A stretch of 64,000 nt of DNA, taken from CANJBX01 sp035556735 (GTDB lineage: Bacteria; Pseudomonadota; Alphaproteobacteria; Rhizobiales; Xanthobacteraceae). Below, piece after piece: positions 16,461 through 24,929 of this stretch. Where the stretch lies: the NCBI GenBank assembly GCA_035556735.1, contig DATMFF010000012.1:310001-374000 (forward strand). Direction: 5' to 3'. Each line of letters begins with the position of its first letter. Within the stretch, counting starts at the first letter, position 1. Below the pieces are notes generated by a model, which was not told the origin of the DNA, ran no database searches, and saw nothing but the letters and a program-made list of their open reading frames with translations. A program made the translations under genes and the position numbers.

Positions 16461-18614
16461 ATGTCGAGCTTCGAGCAGCTGAAACAGACCTTCTTCGACG
16501 AATGCGGCGACCTGCTGCAGCAGATCGAATCGGGCCTGACCGACATCCGCGAGGGCAGCCACTCGGATGACACGATCAACGCCGTGTTCCGCGCGGTGCA
16601 TTCGGTCAAGGGCGGGGCGGGCATCTTCGGGTTCGAGCACCTCGTCGGATTCGCGCATGTCTTCGAGACGGTGCTCGACGCCATGCGCAGCGACCGGCTG
16701 GCGGTCACGTCCGACAACGTCGATACGCTCCTCGCCTCCAGCGACGTGCTGACCGACCTCGTCGCGATGTCGCGCGCCGGAGAGACGCCGCCGGCGGACT
16801 ATGGCAACGAATGCCGCACCGCGCTCCAGCAGCTCATGGGCGGGGGCGACGAGGACGTCGTCGCCGACGACGGCGAGGCCGCTGGCGATTTCGACATCGA
16901 GTTCACCCCGGTGCAGATCAACCTCGACGAAGGCATCGCCGGCGAGCAGCAGTTCGAGATCACGTTCCGGCCGGGGCCGGAGATGCTCAGGAAAGGCAGC
17001 GATCCGCTCAACATCCTGCGCGAGCTGCGCCAGCTCGGCAAACTCGAGCTGACCGCCGAGACCGACCGGCTGCCGGTCCTCTCGGAGATCGAGTTCGACC
17101 GTCCCTACATCGGCTGGACCGCCAGGCTCGAGACCACGCGCCCGCAGGCCGAGGTCGAGGGCGTGTTCGACTTCGTGGCCGGCGACTGCGAACTCGCCAT
17201 CGTGAACACGACGCCGGTTCCGGCCCTCGACATCGGGCTGCCCGCGCCGGCGGCCGGCGAGACCTCGCTTCCGTCCGTCGATTTCGCGCCTCCGATCGCG
17301 CCCGAGGCCGAAAAGCCCAAGGCCGCTGCCGCGGGGACGCGCGCGTCAGAACCTGGCGAGAAGAGCGCTGCCCCGCCCAAGGCGGCGGCGACCACCACCC
17401 GCGTCGAGCTCGAGAAGATCGACCGCGTCGTCAACATGGTCGGCGAGCTGGTGATCGCGCAGGCGATGCTCGGCCAGATCGTCCACGAGCTGCCGGAGAG
17501 CGTGAGCGCCCGCCTGCAGCAGACCCTGGACGAGGTCGTGCATCACACGCGCGAGCTCAAGGACAGCGTGATGTCGATGCGCGCCCAGCCGGTCGGCGCG
17601 GTGTTCCAGCGCATGCCGCGTCTCGTGCGCGAGCTGTCGGCCAAGACCGCGAAGAAGGTGCGGCTGGAGATGACCGGCGAGAGCACCGAGGTCGACCGCT
17701 CGATCGTGGAGATGCTGAGCGATCCGCTCACCCACATCATCCGCAACTCGGTCGATCACGGCATCGAATCTCCGGCCAACCGGACGGCCGCGGGCAAGCC
17801 CGAGGAGGGGACGATCCGTCTCTCCGCCGGCCACCGCGGCGGCCGCATCGTGATCGAAATCGCCGATGATGGCGCCGGCATCAATCCCGAGCGCGTGCTC
17901 AAGAAGGCGCGTGAGCGCGGCCTGGTCGCGCCCGACGCCAACCTGACCGAGGACGAGATCAACAACCTGATCTTCATGCCCGGCTTCTCGACCGCGGAAA
18001 CCGTGTCCGACATTTCCGGCCGCGGCGTCGGCATGGACGTCGTGCGCCGCAACATCCAGGACATCGGCGGCCGCATCTCGCTCAAGTCCGAGCGCGGACG
18101 CGGCATGATCATCCAGCTTGCCCTGCCGCTCACGCTCGCGGTCATGGACGGCATGGTGATCCGGGTCGGCCGCGAGACCTACGTCGTGCCGATGTCGGCG
18201 ATGGTCGAATGCCTGCGTCCGCCGCGCTCCGACATCCACGATCTCGTGGGCACCCGCGGCATGCTCAAGCTGCGCGGCGAGCTGCTGCCGATCGTCGATC
18301 TGGGCGATCTGCTCGATGTGCGCTCCACCGAGGCCGAGGGCGGCGGCGTCGTGATCATCACCGAGGCCGGCGAGGACATCCGCTTTGGCCTGCGCGTGGA
18401 CGAGCTCTGCGGTCACCAGCAGGTGGTCATCAAGAGCATCGAGGAGAGCTACGGCTCGATCCCGGGCATTTCCGCGGCGACCATCCTCGGCAACGGCCGG
18501 GTGGCGTTCATCCTCGACACGGAGAAGCTCTACGAAATGGCGGCGATCCAGCCTCCGCCGTCGGCAATGGCCGCGGCGAAATACGACGCCCCCGCGATGG
18601 CAATGCGAAACTGA
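16461..18614 (+). CDS. cheA: Chemotaxis histidine kinase CheA
   Basis: 717 residues in classical CheA order. P1 Hpt domain with phospho-His H47 (FRAVHSVKGGAGIFGFE), a P2-like response-regulator docking domain (about 160-255), an Ala/Pro linker, P3 dimerisation (VELEKIDRVVNMVGELVIAQ), P4 ATPase with N-box HIIRNSVDHGIE and G boxes EIADDGAGIN and GRGVGMDVVRRN, then P5 CheW-like domain to about residue 690. It phosphorylates CheB and the receiver proteins of this operon. The ATG follows GAGGTCGGGAC. Confidence 0.95.
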   Translation: MSSFEQLKQTFFDECGDLLQQIESGLTDIREGSHSDDTINAVFRAVHSVKGGAGIFGFEHLVGFAHVFETVLDAMRSDRLAVTSDNVDTLLASSDVLTDLVAMSRAGETPPADYGNECRTALQQLMGGGDEDVVADDGEAAGDFDIEFTPVQINLDEGIAGEQQFEITFRPGPEMLRKGSDPLNILRELRQLGKLELTAETDRLPVLSEIEFDRPYIGWTARLETTRPQAEVEGVFDFVAGDCELAIVNTTPVPALDIGLPAPAAGETSLPSVDFAPPIAPEAEKPKAAAAGTRASEPGEKSAAPPKAAATTTRVELEKIDRVVNMVGELVIAQAMLGQIVHELPESVSARLQQTLDEVVHHTRELKDSVMSMRAQPVGAVFQRMPRLVRELSAKTAKKVRLEMTGESTEVDRSIVEMLSDPLTHIIRNSVDHGIESPANRTAAGKPEEGTIRLSAGHRGGRIVIEIADDGAGINPERVLKKARERGLVAPDANLTEDEINNLIFMPGFSTAETVSDISGRGVGMDVVRRNIQDIGGRISLKSERGRGMIIQLALPLTLAVMDGMVIRVGRETYVVPMSAMVECLRPPRSDIHDLVGTRGMLKLRGELLPIVDLGDLLDVRSTEAEGGGVVIITEAGEDIRFGLRVDELCGHQQVVIKSIEESYGSIPGISAATILGNGRVAFILDTEKLYEMAAIQPPPSAMAAAKYDAPAMAMRN

Positions 18615-18657
18615 TCCCAGCAACGAAACCCGCACGTTCAGAAAAGAAGAGAGCCAA

Positions 18658-19047
18658 ATGCCTGTAGCATCCACCCTGAAAGTCCTGATCGTCGACGATC
18701 AAAACAGCGTCCGCCAGATGACGCGCATGACGCTCGAGGAGCTCGGCATCAGCCTCGTGCACGAGGCCGAGAACGGTGTGTCCGCCTTCCAGACGGCGAC
18801 GCTCCAGCCGATCGACCTGATCATCTCGGACTTCAATATGCCCGAGATGGACGGGCTCGGGCTCCTGCGCGCGGTGCGCGGCCATGCGGCCATCCGCAAG
18901 CTGCCGTTCATCCTGCTCACCGGGCGCGGGGACCGCGAGCTGGTGGTCAAGGCGGCACAAGCCGGCGTGAACAACTATCTGGTCAAGCCGTTCACGACCG
19001 CGATTTTGCGCGAGAAGATCGAACAGGTCGTCGGCAAGCTGACGTGA
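18658..19047 (+). CDS. cheY: Chemotaxis response regulator CheY
   Basis: 129-residue single receiver domain. The acidic pair is D13/D14 (IVDDQNSVRQMTR), the phospho-acceptor D58 in ISDFNMPEMDG, signalling T in LLTGRG and K in YLVKPFTT. It is expected to bind the flagellar switch protein FliM. The ATG at 18658 follows AAGAAGAGAG; the frame is open upstream but overlaps cheA. Its stop overlaps the GTG of the CheZ-like gene. Confidence 0.93.
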   Translation: MPVASTLKVLIVDDQNSVRQMTRMTLEELGISLVHEAENGVSAFQTATLQPIDLIISDFNMPEMDGLGLLRAVRGHAAIRKLPFILLTGRGDRELVVKAAQAGVNNYLVKPFTTAILREKIEQVVGKLT

Positions 19048-19523
19048 CCTCGATGCGGCTGGATCAGACCTACGCTGGGGACGACGATCCGCACGACGCG
19101 AGCGTGCTCGCGGAGCCGGCGGACGATCTGGCTGCATTTCTCGGCACGCTGGCGGCGATGCTGCGCGAGACCACGACGAAGTTCGAGCAGACCGCCTCCA
19201 AGGTCACCGAGCTCATCGTCACCCAGCCCGGACAGACGGACCGCGAGCTCGTGGTCGCGCTGCAGGATTTCGACCGGCTGAACCAGGAGTTCGCCGCGAT
19301 CTCCGATGCGCTGACCCGCACCGGCTCGTCGATGACCGGCACGTGGACGATGAACGAGGGCGAAGACCACCCCGGACACAAGGTGATCGGCGCGATCTCG
19401 ATCGCCGAGCTGCGCGACCGGATGCTCACGCACCTCAAGCTCACGCCCGCCGAGCCCACGGTGGCGTCGTTGATGGAGGAACCGCTTCCGCCGGCCGATG
19501 ATGACCTGAGCGCGGAATTCTAG
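19044..19523 (+). CDS. Uncharacterised protein with CheZ-like phosphatase signature
   Basis: 159 residues, not a recognised family by eye. The middle (about 25-92) is mostly predicted helix and contains LQDFDRLNQEFAAI, with D77 and Q81 spaced as D-x3-Q. The CheZ active site of enterobacteria has QDFQDLTGQ, with Asp and Gln at the same spacing. The C-terminus is acidic and ends in DDDLSAEF, recalling the CheY-binding tail of CheZ (acidic, ending in Phe). The GTG start overlaps the cheY stop by four bases, so it is translationally coupled to cheY. A role as CheY-P phosphatase is inferred, not shown. It is short for CheZ (about 214 in E. coli). Confidence 0.6.
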   Translation: MTSMRLDQTYAGDDDPHDASVLAEPADDLAAFLGTLAAMLRETTTKFEQTASKVTELIVTQPGQTDRELVVALQDFDRLNQEFAAISDALTRTGSSMTGTWTMNEGEDHPGHKVIGAISIAELRDRMLTHLKLTPAEPTVASLMEEPLPPADDDLSAEF

Positions 19524-19728
19524 GCAGGTGGGGTGCGCATGATTCGGCACGGCCGGAACGCCCCGCGCTTAAGGAAGTCTCAACGGGCGCGTCCCGCGCG
19601 GGTTTTGCATGGGGGAAATCCCGACAGGCGGCGTTCGCGCAAAAATAATCATTGGCGGGCATCGTCGGTCCGGCAAGCCGGCTGCGCGCGTCCCCTCGCG
19701 ACGCCGCCGCGTCGTGTGAACGAGGGAT

Positions 19729-19746
19729 CCGGCCCTTGCGGGCCGG
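19729..19746 (+). promoter_or_regulatory. Hairpin upstream of receiver gene
   Basis: Perfect stem-loop CCGGCCC-TTGC-GGGCCGG ten bases before the GTG chosen for the next receiver gene. It may limit translation or serve as an mRNA end. An alternative TTG start lies in its loop (19736). The upstream gap 19524-19728 shows no gene. Confidence 0.45.
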
Positions 19747-19756
19747 TGCGCAGGGC

Positions 19757-20338
19757 GTGAGCAAGCAACACAAGAGCCTGCGGGGCATTTCGTTTCTGGT
19801 GGCGGACGCGAACTCGTATTTCTCGTCGCTGCTGTTCTCGATGCTCAAGGGCTTCGGCGCTGACAAGATCGTGCAGACCCGCGATTGGGGCACCGCCATC
19901 GAGGCCCTGACCGCGACCAAGGTCGACGTGCTCTTGTGCGACTCCGGGCTGCCGCCCGGCGGCGGCATCCGCTTCGTGCGCGGGCTGCGCACCGACAGCA
20001 CGGCGCCTTACCGCAAGATCCCGATCCTGTTCATGACCAACGACGGGCGGGTCAGCACGGTGAAGGCGGCGCGCGACGCCGGCGCCAACATGATCATCAT
20101 GAAGCCGCTCTCGCCGAAGAACCTCTATGAGCGCCTGGTGTGGGTGGCGTTCGACGCACGCGCCTTCGTCGAGACGCCGAACTATTACGGCCCCGACCGC
20201 CGTTTCAAGATCGAGGGCTTTCCCGACGGCCAGGGCAAGCGCAAGGGCGACCTGCCGGTCGAAGTCGCCGAGAGCGACGGCGCGTCGCTGTCGCAGAATG
20301 AGATCGACTCGCTGTTCGCCGACGCCCGCAACGTCTAG
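19757..20338 (+). CDS. Receiver-domain protein with FliM-like C-terminal peptide
   Basis: 193 residues. Residues 8-130 form a receiver (FLVADANSYFSSLLFSML; phospho-acceptor D62 in LLCDSGLPPGGG; MTNDG; IIMKPLSPKNLYE). The usual paired acidic residues are reduced (ADAN instead of DDs). A 60-residue tail follows and ends in LSQNEIDSLFADARNV. LSQxEIDxL matches the conserved N-terminal CheY-P-binding peptide of FliM. The protein may bind a CheY of this operon or act as its sink. GTG at 19757 is the chosen start; TTG 19736 is possible. It is last in the che cluster and is followed by a palindromic repeat. Confidence 0.8.
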   Translation: MSKQHKSLRGISFLVADANSYFSSLLFSMLKGFGADKIVQTRDWGTAIEALTATKVDVLLCDSGLPPGGGIRFVRGLRTDSTAPYRKIPILFMTNDGRVSTVKAARDAGANMIIMKPLSPKNLYERLVWVAFDARAFVETPNYYGPDRRFKIEGFPDGQGKRKGDLPVEVAESDGASLSQNEIDSLFADARNV

Positions 20339-20435
20339 AGCATGATTCCGAAAGCGGAAGCCGTTTTCGGACAAGATCATGCTCAAGCAAAAGGCCGGAC
20401 CATGATCGCGATTCGCTCTGATCGGATCATGGTCC
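20339..20435. repeat. Palindromic repeats after che cluster
   Basis: The first palindrome (20339-20383) starts right after the stop codon and has arms AGCATGATTCCGAAA and TTTTCGGACAAGATCATGCT. It is a diverged copy of the 11886-12052 repeat with a shorter centre. The second (20397-20435) has perfect 11-bp arms GGACCATGATC/GATCATGGTCC. They lie between two convergent genes and may act as a bidirectional transcript end. Confidence 0.8.
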
Positions 20436-20459
20436 AGGACGCGGCCACCGCGCGGCGCT

Positions 20460-21821
20460 TCACTCCGCCGCGCTGACGTGGCGCGCGCGCGTGTAGCGGT
20501 TGGCCGGGACCGGCAGGCCGAGATTCTCGCGTAGCGTGCGGCCTTCGTACTCGGTGCGGAACACGCCGCGCCGCTGCAATTCGGGGATGACGAGATCGAC
20601 GAAGTCGTCGAGGCCTTTCGGGAAGGTCAGCGGCAGCACGTTGAAGCCGTCGCAGGCGCCCGCCTCGAACCAGCTCTGCAGCGCGTCGGCGATCTCGGCC
20701 GGCGTGCCGCACACCGTGCGGTGCGCGCGCTGTCCGATCACGCGGCGCATGAGCTGGCCCAGCGTGAGGTTCTCGCGCTTGACGAGGTCCATCATTACCG
20801 CGAGCCGGCCGCGCTCGGCGTCGGCGTATTTGGGCTCCGGCACCGGGCCGTCGAGCGGGAATTTCGAGAGGTCGAAGCCGAAATAGCTCGAGAGCTGCTT
20901 GAGCCCGAATTCCGGATGGATCAGCTCCTGCAGCTTCTCGTACTTGTCCTCCGCCTCGGCGCGCGTGCGCCCGACCACCGTCATCACGCCCGGCATCACC
21001 TTGATCTCGTCTGCCGAGCGGCCGTGGGCCGCGGCGCGGGCGCGGATGTCGCGTGTGAAGGCGCGCGACTGCTCCATATCCTGCTGCACGGTGAAGATGA
21101 CCTCGGCGGTCTCCGCGGCGAGGTCGCGCCCGTCCTCGGACTGGCCGGCCTGCACGATGACGGGGCGGCCCTGCGGCGTGCGCTGGATCATCAGCGGGCC
21201 GCGCACCGAGAAGTGCTTGCCCTTGTGGTTGAGGAAATGCAGCTTGGCAGGATCGAAGTAGAGCCCGGCCGCCTTGTCGGCGACGACCGCGTCCTCCTCC
21301 CACGAATCCCACAGTCCGAGCACCACATGCGCGAACTCCTTGGCGCGCGCGTAGCGCTCCGCGTGCGGGATGTGGCTCTCCTTGCTGAAGTTGAGCGCCT
21401 CGGCGGCGGCCAGCGAGGTGACGAGGTTCCAGCCGGCGCGGCCGTTGCTGATGTGGTCGAGCGAGGCGAAGAAGCGGGCGACGCTGAACGGCTCGTAGTA
21501 GGTCGTCGTCATGGTGGCGACGAGCCCGATGCGCTCGGTCACCGCGGACAGCGCGCCGAGCAGGGTGAGGGGCTCGAGCCGCGAGGCCGAGGTCTGGCGT
21601 TTCCACACCTCGACGTCGTCCGAGCCGAAGGTGGCGTTGGTGTCGGCGGTGAACAGCAGGTCGAACTTGCCGCGCTCGGCGGTGCGCGCGATCTGCATAT
21701 AGTGCTTCACGTCGAGCTTGGCGCGCGGGTCGACGTCGGGGTCGCGCCAGGCGGCGACGTGGTGGCCGATGCCCTCGAAAAAGAGGCCGAGCCTCATCAT
21801 CGGGCGTGCGGGGCTGGTCAT
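20460..21821 (-). CDS. LLM-class flavin monooxygenase (NtaA/SnaA/DszA type)
   Basis: 453-residue bacterial-luciferase-like TIM-barrel monooxygenase using reduced flavin from a partner reductase. Family sequences include LGLFFEGIGHHVAAWRDPD, ERGKFDLLFTADTNA, ATMTTTYYEPFSVARFFASLDHISNGRAGWNLVTS and GRPVIVQAGQSEDGRDLAAETAEVIFT. Relatives oxidise nitrilotriacetate, pristinamycin precursor or dibenzothiophene sulfone. The substrate here is unknown. The start ATG has no clear Shine-Dalgarno; M8 or M9 are alternatives. It lies downstream of an AhpD-like gene on the same strand. Confidence 0.9.
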   Translation of the reverse strand: MTSPARPMMRLGLFFEGIGHHVAAWRDPDVDPRAKLDVKHYMQIARTAERGKFDLLFTADTNATFGSDDVEVWKRQTSASRLEPLTLLGALSAVTERIGLVATMTTTYYEPFSVARFFASLDHISNGRAGWNLVTSLAAAEALNFSKESHIPHAERYARAKEFAHVVLGLWDSWEEDAVVADKAAGLYFDPAKLHFLNHKGKHFSVRGPLMIQRTPQGRPVIVQAGQSEDGRDLAAETAEVIFTVQQDMEQSRAFTRDIRARAAAHGRSADEIKVMPGVMTVVGRTRAEAEDKYEKLQELIHPEFGLKQLSSYFGFDLSKFPLDGPVPEPKYADAERGRLAVMMDLVKRENLTLGQLMRRVIGQRAHRTVCGTPAEIADALQSWFEAGACDGFNVLPLTFPKGLDDFVDLVIPELQRRGVFRTEYEGRTLRENLGLPVPANRYTRARHVSAAE

Positions 21822-21954
21822 GGGCGTAGTCCGTTGTTTGCCGGATCATACGCGAGCCGCATCCCGCTGTCAGTGCGCGCCGCCCGCGGCATTCCCGGGC
21901 CGCATGCGGCGCAGCCCCGGATGCATGATGTCGTGTCCGGCCATGGGCGCGGCA

Positions 21955-22347
21955 TCATCCGCCGAACATCGGATCGATCGGCACGCGATAGCCGTTGGCG
22001 AGGCGGTTGGTCTCGTTGGCCATGCCGACCACGGCCATCAGCTCGGCGAACATCGCATCGTTCATCCCGGCCTTGCGCGCGGCCGCGCCGTGACTGGCGA
22101 TGCAATAGCCACAGCCGTTGGTGACGCTGACCGCGAGGTAGATCATCTCCTTGGTGCGGGCGTCGAGCGCGCCGGGCGCCATGATCTCCTTGACGCTCTC
22201 CCATGTGCGCTTGAGCCCGGCCGGGTCGTGCGCGAGGTATTTCCAGAAGTTGTTCACGTCGGGCACGTTGCGGGTCGTCTTGATGTCGTCGAACACGGCG
22301 CGCACCTCGGGCGAGGCGGCTGAGTACTCGATCGGCTGCAGGCTCAT
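21955..22347 (-). CDS. Carboxymuconolactone decarboxylase/AhpD-like protein
   Basis: 130-residue all-helical CMD-family protein. It has the AhpD-type redox motif CGYCIASH (CxxC followed by His) after EMIYLAVSVTNG, so it is probably a thiol-dependent peroxidase-like or alkylhydroperoxidase-like enzyme rather than a true decarboxylase. Both Cys of the motif are ordinary Cys codons. It lies 133 bases upstream of the flavin monooxygenase on the same strand; co-transcription is possible. Confidence 0.85.
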   Translation of the reverse strand: MSLQPIEYSAASPEVRAVFDDIKTTRNVPDVNNFWKYLAHDPAGLKRTWESVKEIMAPGALDARTKEMIYLAVSVTNGCGYCIASHGAAARKAGMNDAMFAELMAVVGMANETNRLANGYRVPIDPMFGG

Positions 22348-22465
22348 GGCGCGGCTCCTCAGGCTCGGGTCGCCCGCATGCTAGCCCGGGCCGCGCCGCG
22401 GGCGCGACAGGTCTCTGCAAAGCCTGAAAGATGGAAACGCAACGGTTCCCAGGTTCGCGCGCGGC

Positions 22466-22798
22466 CTACTTGCCGTCGGGCTTGCCGGCTTCGAGCGCGC
22501 GGGCGTCGCGCGCCATGACCATGCATTCGAGCAGCTCGACATAGCTGGGCAGGCCGCCCATCCTGGTCTGGTCCAGGCAGGTCTGCTGATCGGCGCGGCT
22601 GAAGGTCGCCCACTGCTTGCGCAGGTCCTCGCGCGCGCCCTGCTCCTGCGCCATGCACCGGTCTTTGGAGGTCACTTGCCCGCCGGCGATGGAGGCCACC
22701 TGGCGGCAGCTCGCCTCGACATCGAGCACGGGGATTGCATCGGCGGCGACGGCGACCGGCATGGCCAGTACGAAGCTGGAGAGCAGGGTCCTGATCAT
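22466..22798 (-). CDS. Small exported Cys-containing protein
   Basis: 110 residues. A signal peptide covers residues 1-19 (MIRTLLSSFVLAMPVAVAADA). The mature part has four Cys (ASCRQV, KDRCMAQ, QTCLDQ, ECMVM) that could form two disulfides in the periplasm, and a QEQGAREDLRKQW helix. No function is recognised. It stands alone between the AhpD-like and HdeD-like genes. Confidence 0.65.
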   Translation of the reverse strand: MIRTLLSSFVLAMPVAVAADAIPVLDVEASCRQVASIAGGQVTSKDRCMAQEQGAREDLRKQWATFSRADQQTCLDQTRMGGLPSYVELLECMVMARDARALEAGKPDGK

Positions 22799-22880
22799 GA
22801 CGGTCGGCCTCGGTCCATTCGGTCGGTGCGACGGCGCGGGTGGAGCCGCCTTGCGGTCCGCCCGCGCGCCGGGCCGTGCA

Positions 22881-23456
22881 TCACGCCAGGTTCCTGACCC
22901 TGAATGCGAGGCCGATCATCAGGATGCCGAAGACGATCGCGTAGACCGCGATGATCCAGACCAGCGCCAGCGCTCCGGCGCCGGGCGCCACCAGCACCAG
23001 CGCCCCGAAGATCACCGACACGATGCCGGACAGCACCAGCATCCATTCGCCTTCGATCTCCTTGCGCAGGCGGATGGCTCCGATGATCTCGAAGATCCCA
23101 TGCACCAGCGCCCAGGCGCCGATGAACAGCACCAGCAGCACCGCGGTGATGCCGGGATAGACGAAAGTCACGACGCCGGCTGCGATCCCGAGCAGGCCGA
23201 CGACGATCAGCCACCATGTCGGGGCGGGTTTGGCGCTGCCGAAGAACGCGGCCCACAACGAGATGATGCCGTCGGCGAAGGCGAATGCGCCGTAGAGCAG
23301 CACCAGCGTGGCCAGCGTCAGGCCGGGCCATGACAGCGCCAGGATTCCGAACAGGATCGCCACCGCGCCGCGCAGCGCGAGCACCCACCAGCTGTGCGCC
23401 AGTGCATGCTGCAGCGAGGACGGCGGATTCATCGACAGACGTGCGTCGGCTTGCAT
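22881..23456 (-). CDS. HdeD-family (DUF308) membrane protein
   Basis: 191 residues with six hydrophobic segments in pairs, as in HdeD/DUF308 (WWVLALRGAVAILFGILAL, GAFAFADGIISLW, LLGIAAGVVTFVYPGI, LVHGIFEIIGAIRLRKEI). HdeD proteins are inner-membrane proteins linked to acid or envelope stress. The start at 23456 is supported by GGAG six bases upstream; an ATG at 23468 and a long upstream open frame are less likely. A TTGGAC-type palindrome lies about 141 bases upstream of the start. Confidence 0.85.
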   Translation of the reverse strand: MQADARLSMNPPSSLQHALAHSWWVLALRGAVAILFGILALSWPGLTLATLVLLYGAFAFADGIISLWAAFFGSAKPAPTWWLIVVGLLGIAAGVVTFVYPGITAVLLVLFIGAWALVHGIFEIIGAIRLRKEIEGEWMLVLSGIVSVIFGALVLVAPGAGALALVWIIAVYAIVFGILMIGLAFRVRNLA

Positions 23457-23596
23457 GACGTGCTCCATCTGATGTCGCAACGATCTTGGGCCGATGGGCC
23501 ATGCTCCGCGTGCGACGTTGACCGGAAGCAGTGGCGGCGCTGCCGTGCGGCGCCGTCTTCGAGGTAAAGTTATCGAGCCGGAGAGGCGGCTTCGAG

Positions 23597-23612
23597 TTGG
23601 ACAGAGGTCCAA
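23597..23612. promoter_or_regulatory. Candidate operator, palindrome copy 1
   Basis: TTGGAC-AGAG-GTCCAA, perfect 6-bp arms with a 4-base spacer, followed by TGCGGTAACC. It lies about 141-156 bases upstream of the HdeD-like start. The same motif occurs at 25393-25408 and, with one change per arm, at 23814-23829. Confidence 0.55.
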
Positions 23613-23813
23613 TGCGGTAACCGCAGGGAGAGCGGCTGCCTCGGAGCGGCGGCCTCGCCGCGCCCGGCGCGCAGACAGGCCGCGCGGCGCGGGGCGGAAA
23701 ACGAGGCAGCGCGAGGCGCCGGAGCGTCGTGCGGATGTGGAAAGCGCCTCGCGCCGCTCGTCCGGTGGCGCACCACCGAGGGCGACGCTACGCAACGGCG
23801 CTGCGCAAATCCA

Positions 23814-23829
23814 TGGGACCTTGGTCCGA
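23814..23829. promoter_or_regulatory. Candidate operator, palindrome copy 3 (diverged)
   Basis: TGGGAC-CTTG-GTCCGA, with a central GGACCTTGGTCC core, followed by TCCCGGTAAACC. The GGTAA-AACC-like tail after the palindrome resembles the tail of copy 1 (CGGTAACC). It lies 79 bases beyond the stop of the putative metallopeptidase and far upstream of the HdeD-like gene. Confidence 0.4.
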
Positions 23830-23907
23830 TCCCGGTAAACCTGAGTATAGGTTCGCAGGCGACGTCGATGGATCGCGGCGGATCGAGTCCTTCCGGTTGA
23901 GTGCGCT

Positions 23908-24870
23908 CTAGCGTCCCGACGAAGACGTCGTCGGCGCGGGCGGCGCTGCGGCCGCGGGTGTCGCGGGCGAGACCGACGAGATGCTCGGCTCCGGAAGCCA
24001 CTCGCGGTTCATGACCTCCTTGGCGCGCGTCTCGTCCACGTAGGGCAGGATGAGTTGCTTGAAGGCGAACGCCACCTCGCCGTACTCGGACTTGCAGCGC
24101 GGTGCGCGCCGCTCGGGCAGATAGCCCTTGCTGATCAGGTCGCCGAACGTGTCGGGGTCGGCGCCGTAGCCGATGCACAGCAGGTTGTAGAAGCGTTGCA
24201 TCGGCGCGCTGTGCTCGTCGGCGAAGGCCGACAGCGGAACCGTCACCGTCGGGTTCTGGACGTAGTTCTTGTAGCCGTAGGCGGCGCCGCCGATCAGGCG
24301 GCGGGCGCGCTCCTTGCCGAACAGCAGCATGATGTAGGTCGCGAACTGGTCGGCGGCGTCCTCGGTGCGTCCGAAGATCGGGACGTTGAGCAGGTCGAAC
24401 GTGGCGTGCCCCATCTCGTGGGCCGCGACGTACAGGAGCTGGCCGAGCATCGCGTCCGCCGATGTGATGCCGGCCGGGGTGGGCTCCTTCGGCAGACTCT
24501 TGCGGATGTCGTCGACGTACTCGTAGCAGATCGTCAGCGTGAACCGCTGATACCATGCGTTCGACACGCCGTCGCACCCGCGCATGGTCAGCGTGACGTC
24601 GATCGGGAAACGAATGGGGCTGAAGATGTCGCGCAGGATCTCGAGCGCCTTGTGGTCCTTCAGCTTCTCGTACAGCTCCTGGTGCGCCGGATTGGTCGGC
24701 GCGACGTAATTGATCTTGATGCGGTCGGGGCTGCCGGCATCCTGCGCCAGCGCGGGGATCGCCGCAGATAGCGTGGCCGCGAACGCGGCGGCGCACAGCG
24801 CGGCGCGAACGGCAGCGGGCTTCGATGGCGAAAGCCGCGCTTCCCCAGAAGAAGCGCGGCTTTCGGTCAT
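23908..24870 (-). CDS. Exported DUF4344-like putative metallopeptidase
   Basis: 320 residues. A signal peptide with cleavage near residue 43 (AAIPALAQDA) is followed by a single domain with a zinc-peptidase HExxH motif at H151 (VAAHEMGHATFDLLNVP) and a downstream acidic EDAADQFATYIML that could give the third ligand. This layout matches DUF4344-type proteins. The last 25 residues are Pro/Ala/Ser-rich and disordered. The ATG at 24870 is chosen; an ATG at 24954 would overlap the upstream gene. Family by eye, so moderately sure. Confidence 0.75.
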   Translation of the reverse strand: MTESRASSGEARLSPSKPAAVRAALCAAAFAATLSAAIPALAQDAGSPDRIKINYVAPTNPAHQELYEKLKDHKALEILRDIFSPIRFPIDVTLTMRGCDGVSNAWYQRFTLTICYEYVDDIRKSLPKEPTPAGITSADAMLGQLLYVAAHEMGHATFDLLNVPIFGRTEDAADQFATYIMLLFGKERARRLIGGAAYGYKNYVQNPTVTVPLSAFADEHSAPMQRFYNLLCIGYGADPDTFGDLISKGYLPERRAPRCKSEYGEVAFAFKQLILPYVDETRAKEVMNREWLPEPSISSVSPATPAAAAPPAPTTSSSGR

Positions 24871-24929
24871 GCAACGCGGACGCGGCCGGCCGGGCTCAGG
24901 CTTCCGGCCGTCCGTCCTGCCGCTGCTGC

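Larger units (their letters stand above)
23457..23907. other. Long intergenic region with two palindromes
   Basis: 451 bases without a supported gene between two minus-strand genes. It holds the HdeD-like promoter region and two copies of a TTGGAC-N4-GTCCAA-type palindrome (23597-23612, 23814-23829). The middle (23620-23760) is very GC-rich; the open frames seen there have no start signals or family resemblance. Confidence 0.55.

Noticed and set aside
22082..22120. Selenocysteine in the AhpD-like CxxC motif
   Set aside because: Both positions are ordinary Cys codons and the frame continues normally to its stop.
23620..23795. Extra N-terminal coding sequence before the HdeD-like protein
   Set aside because: Arg/Ala-rich translation with no family match, while a good ribosome binding site exists at 23456.
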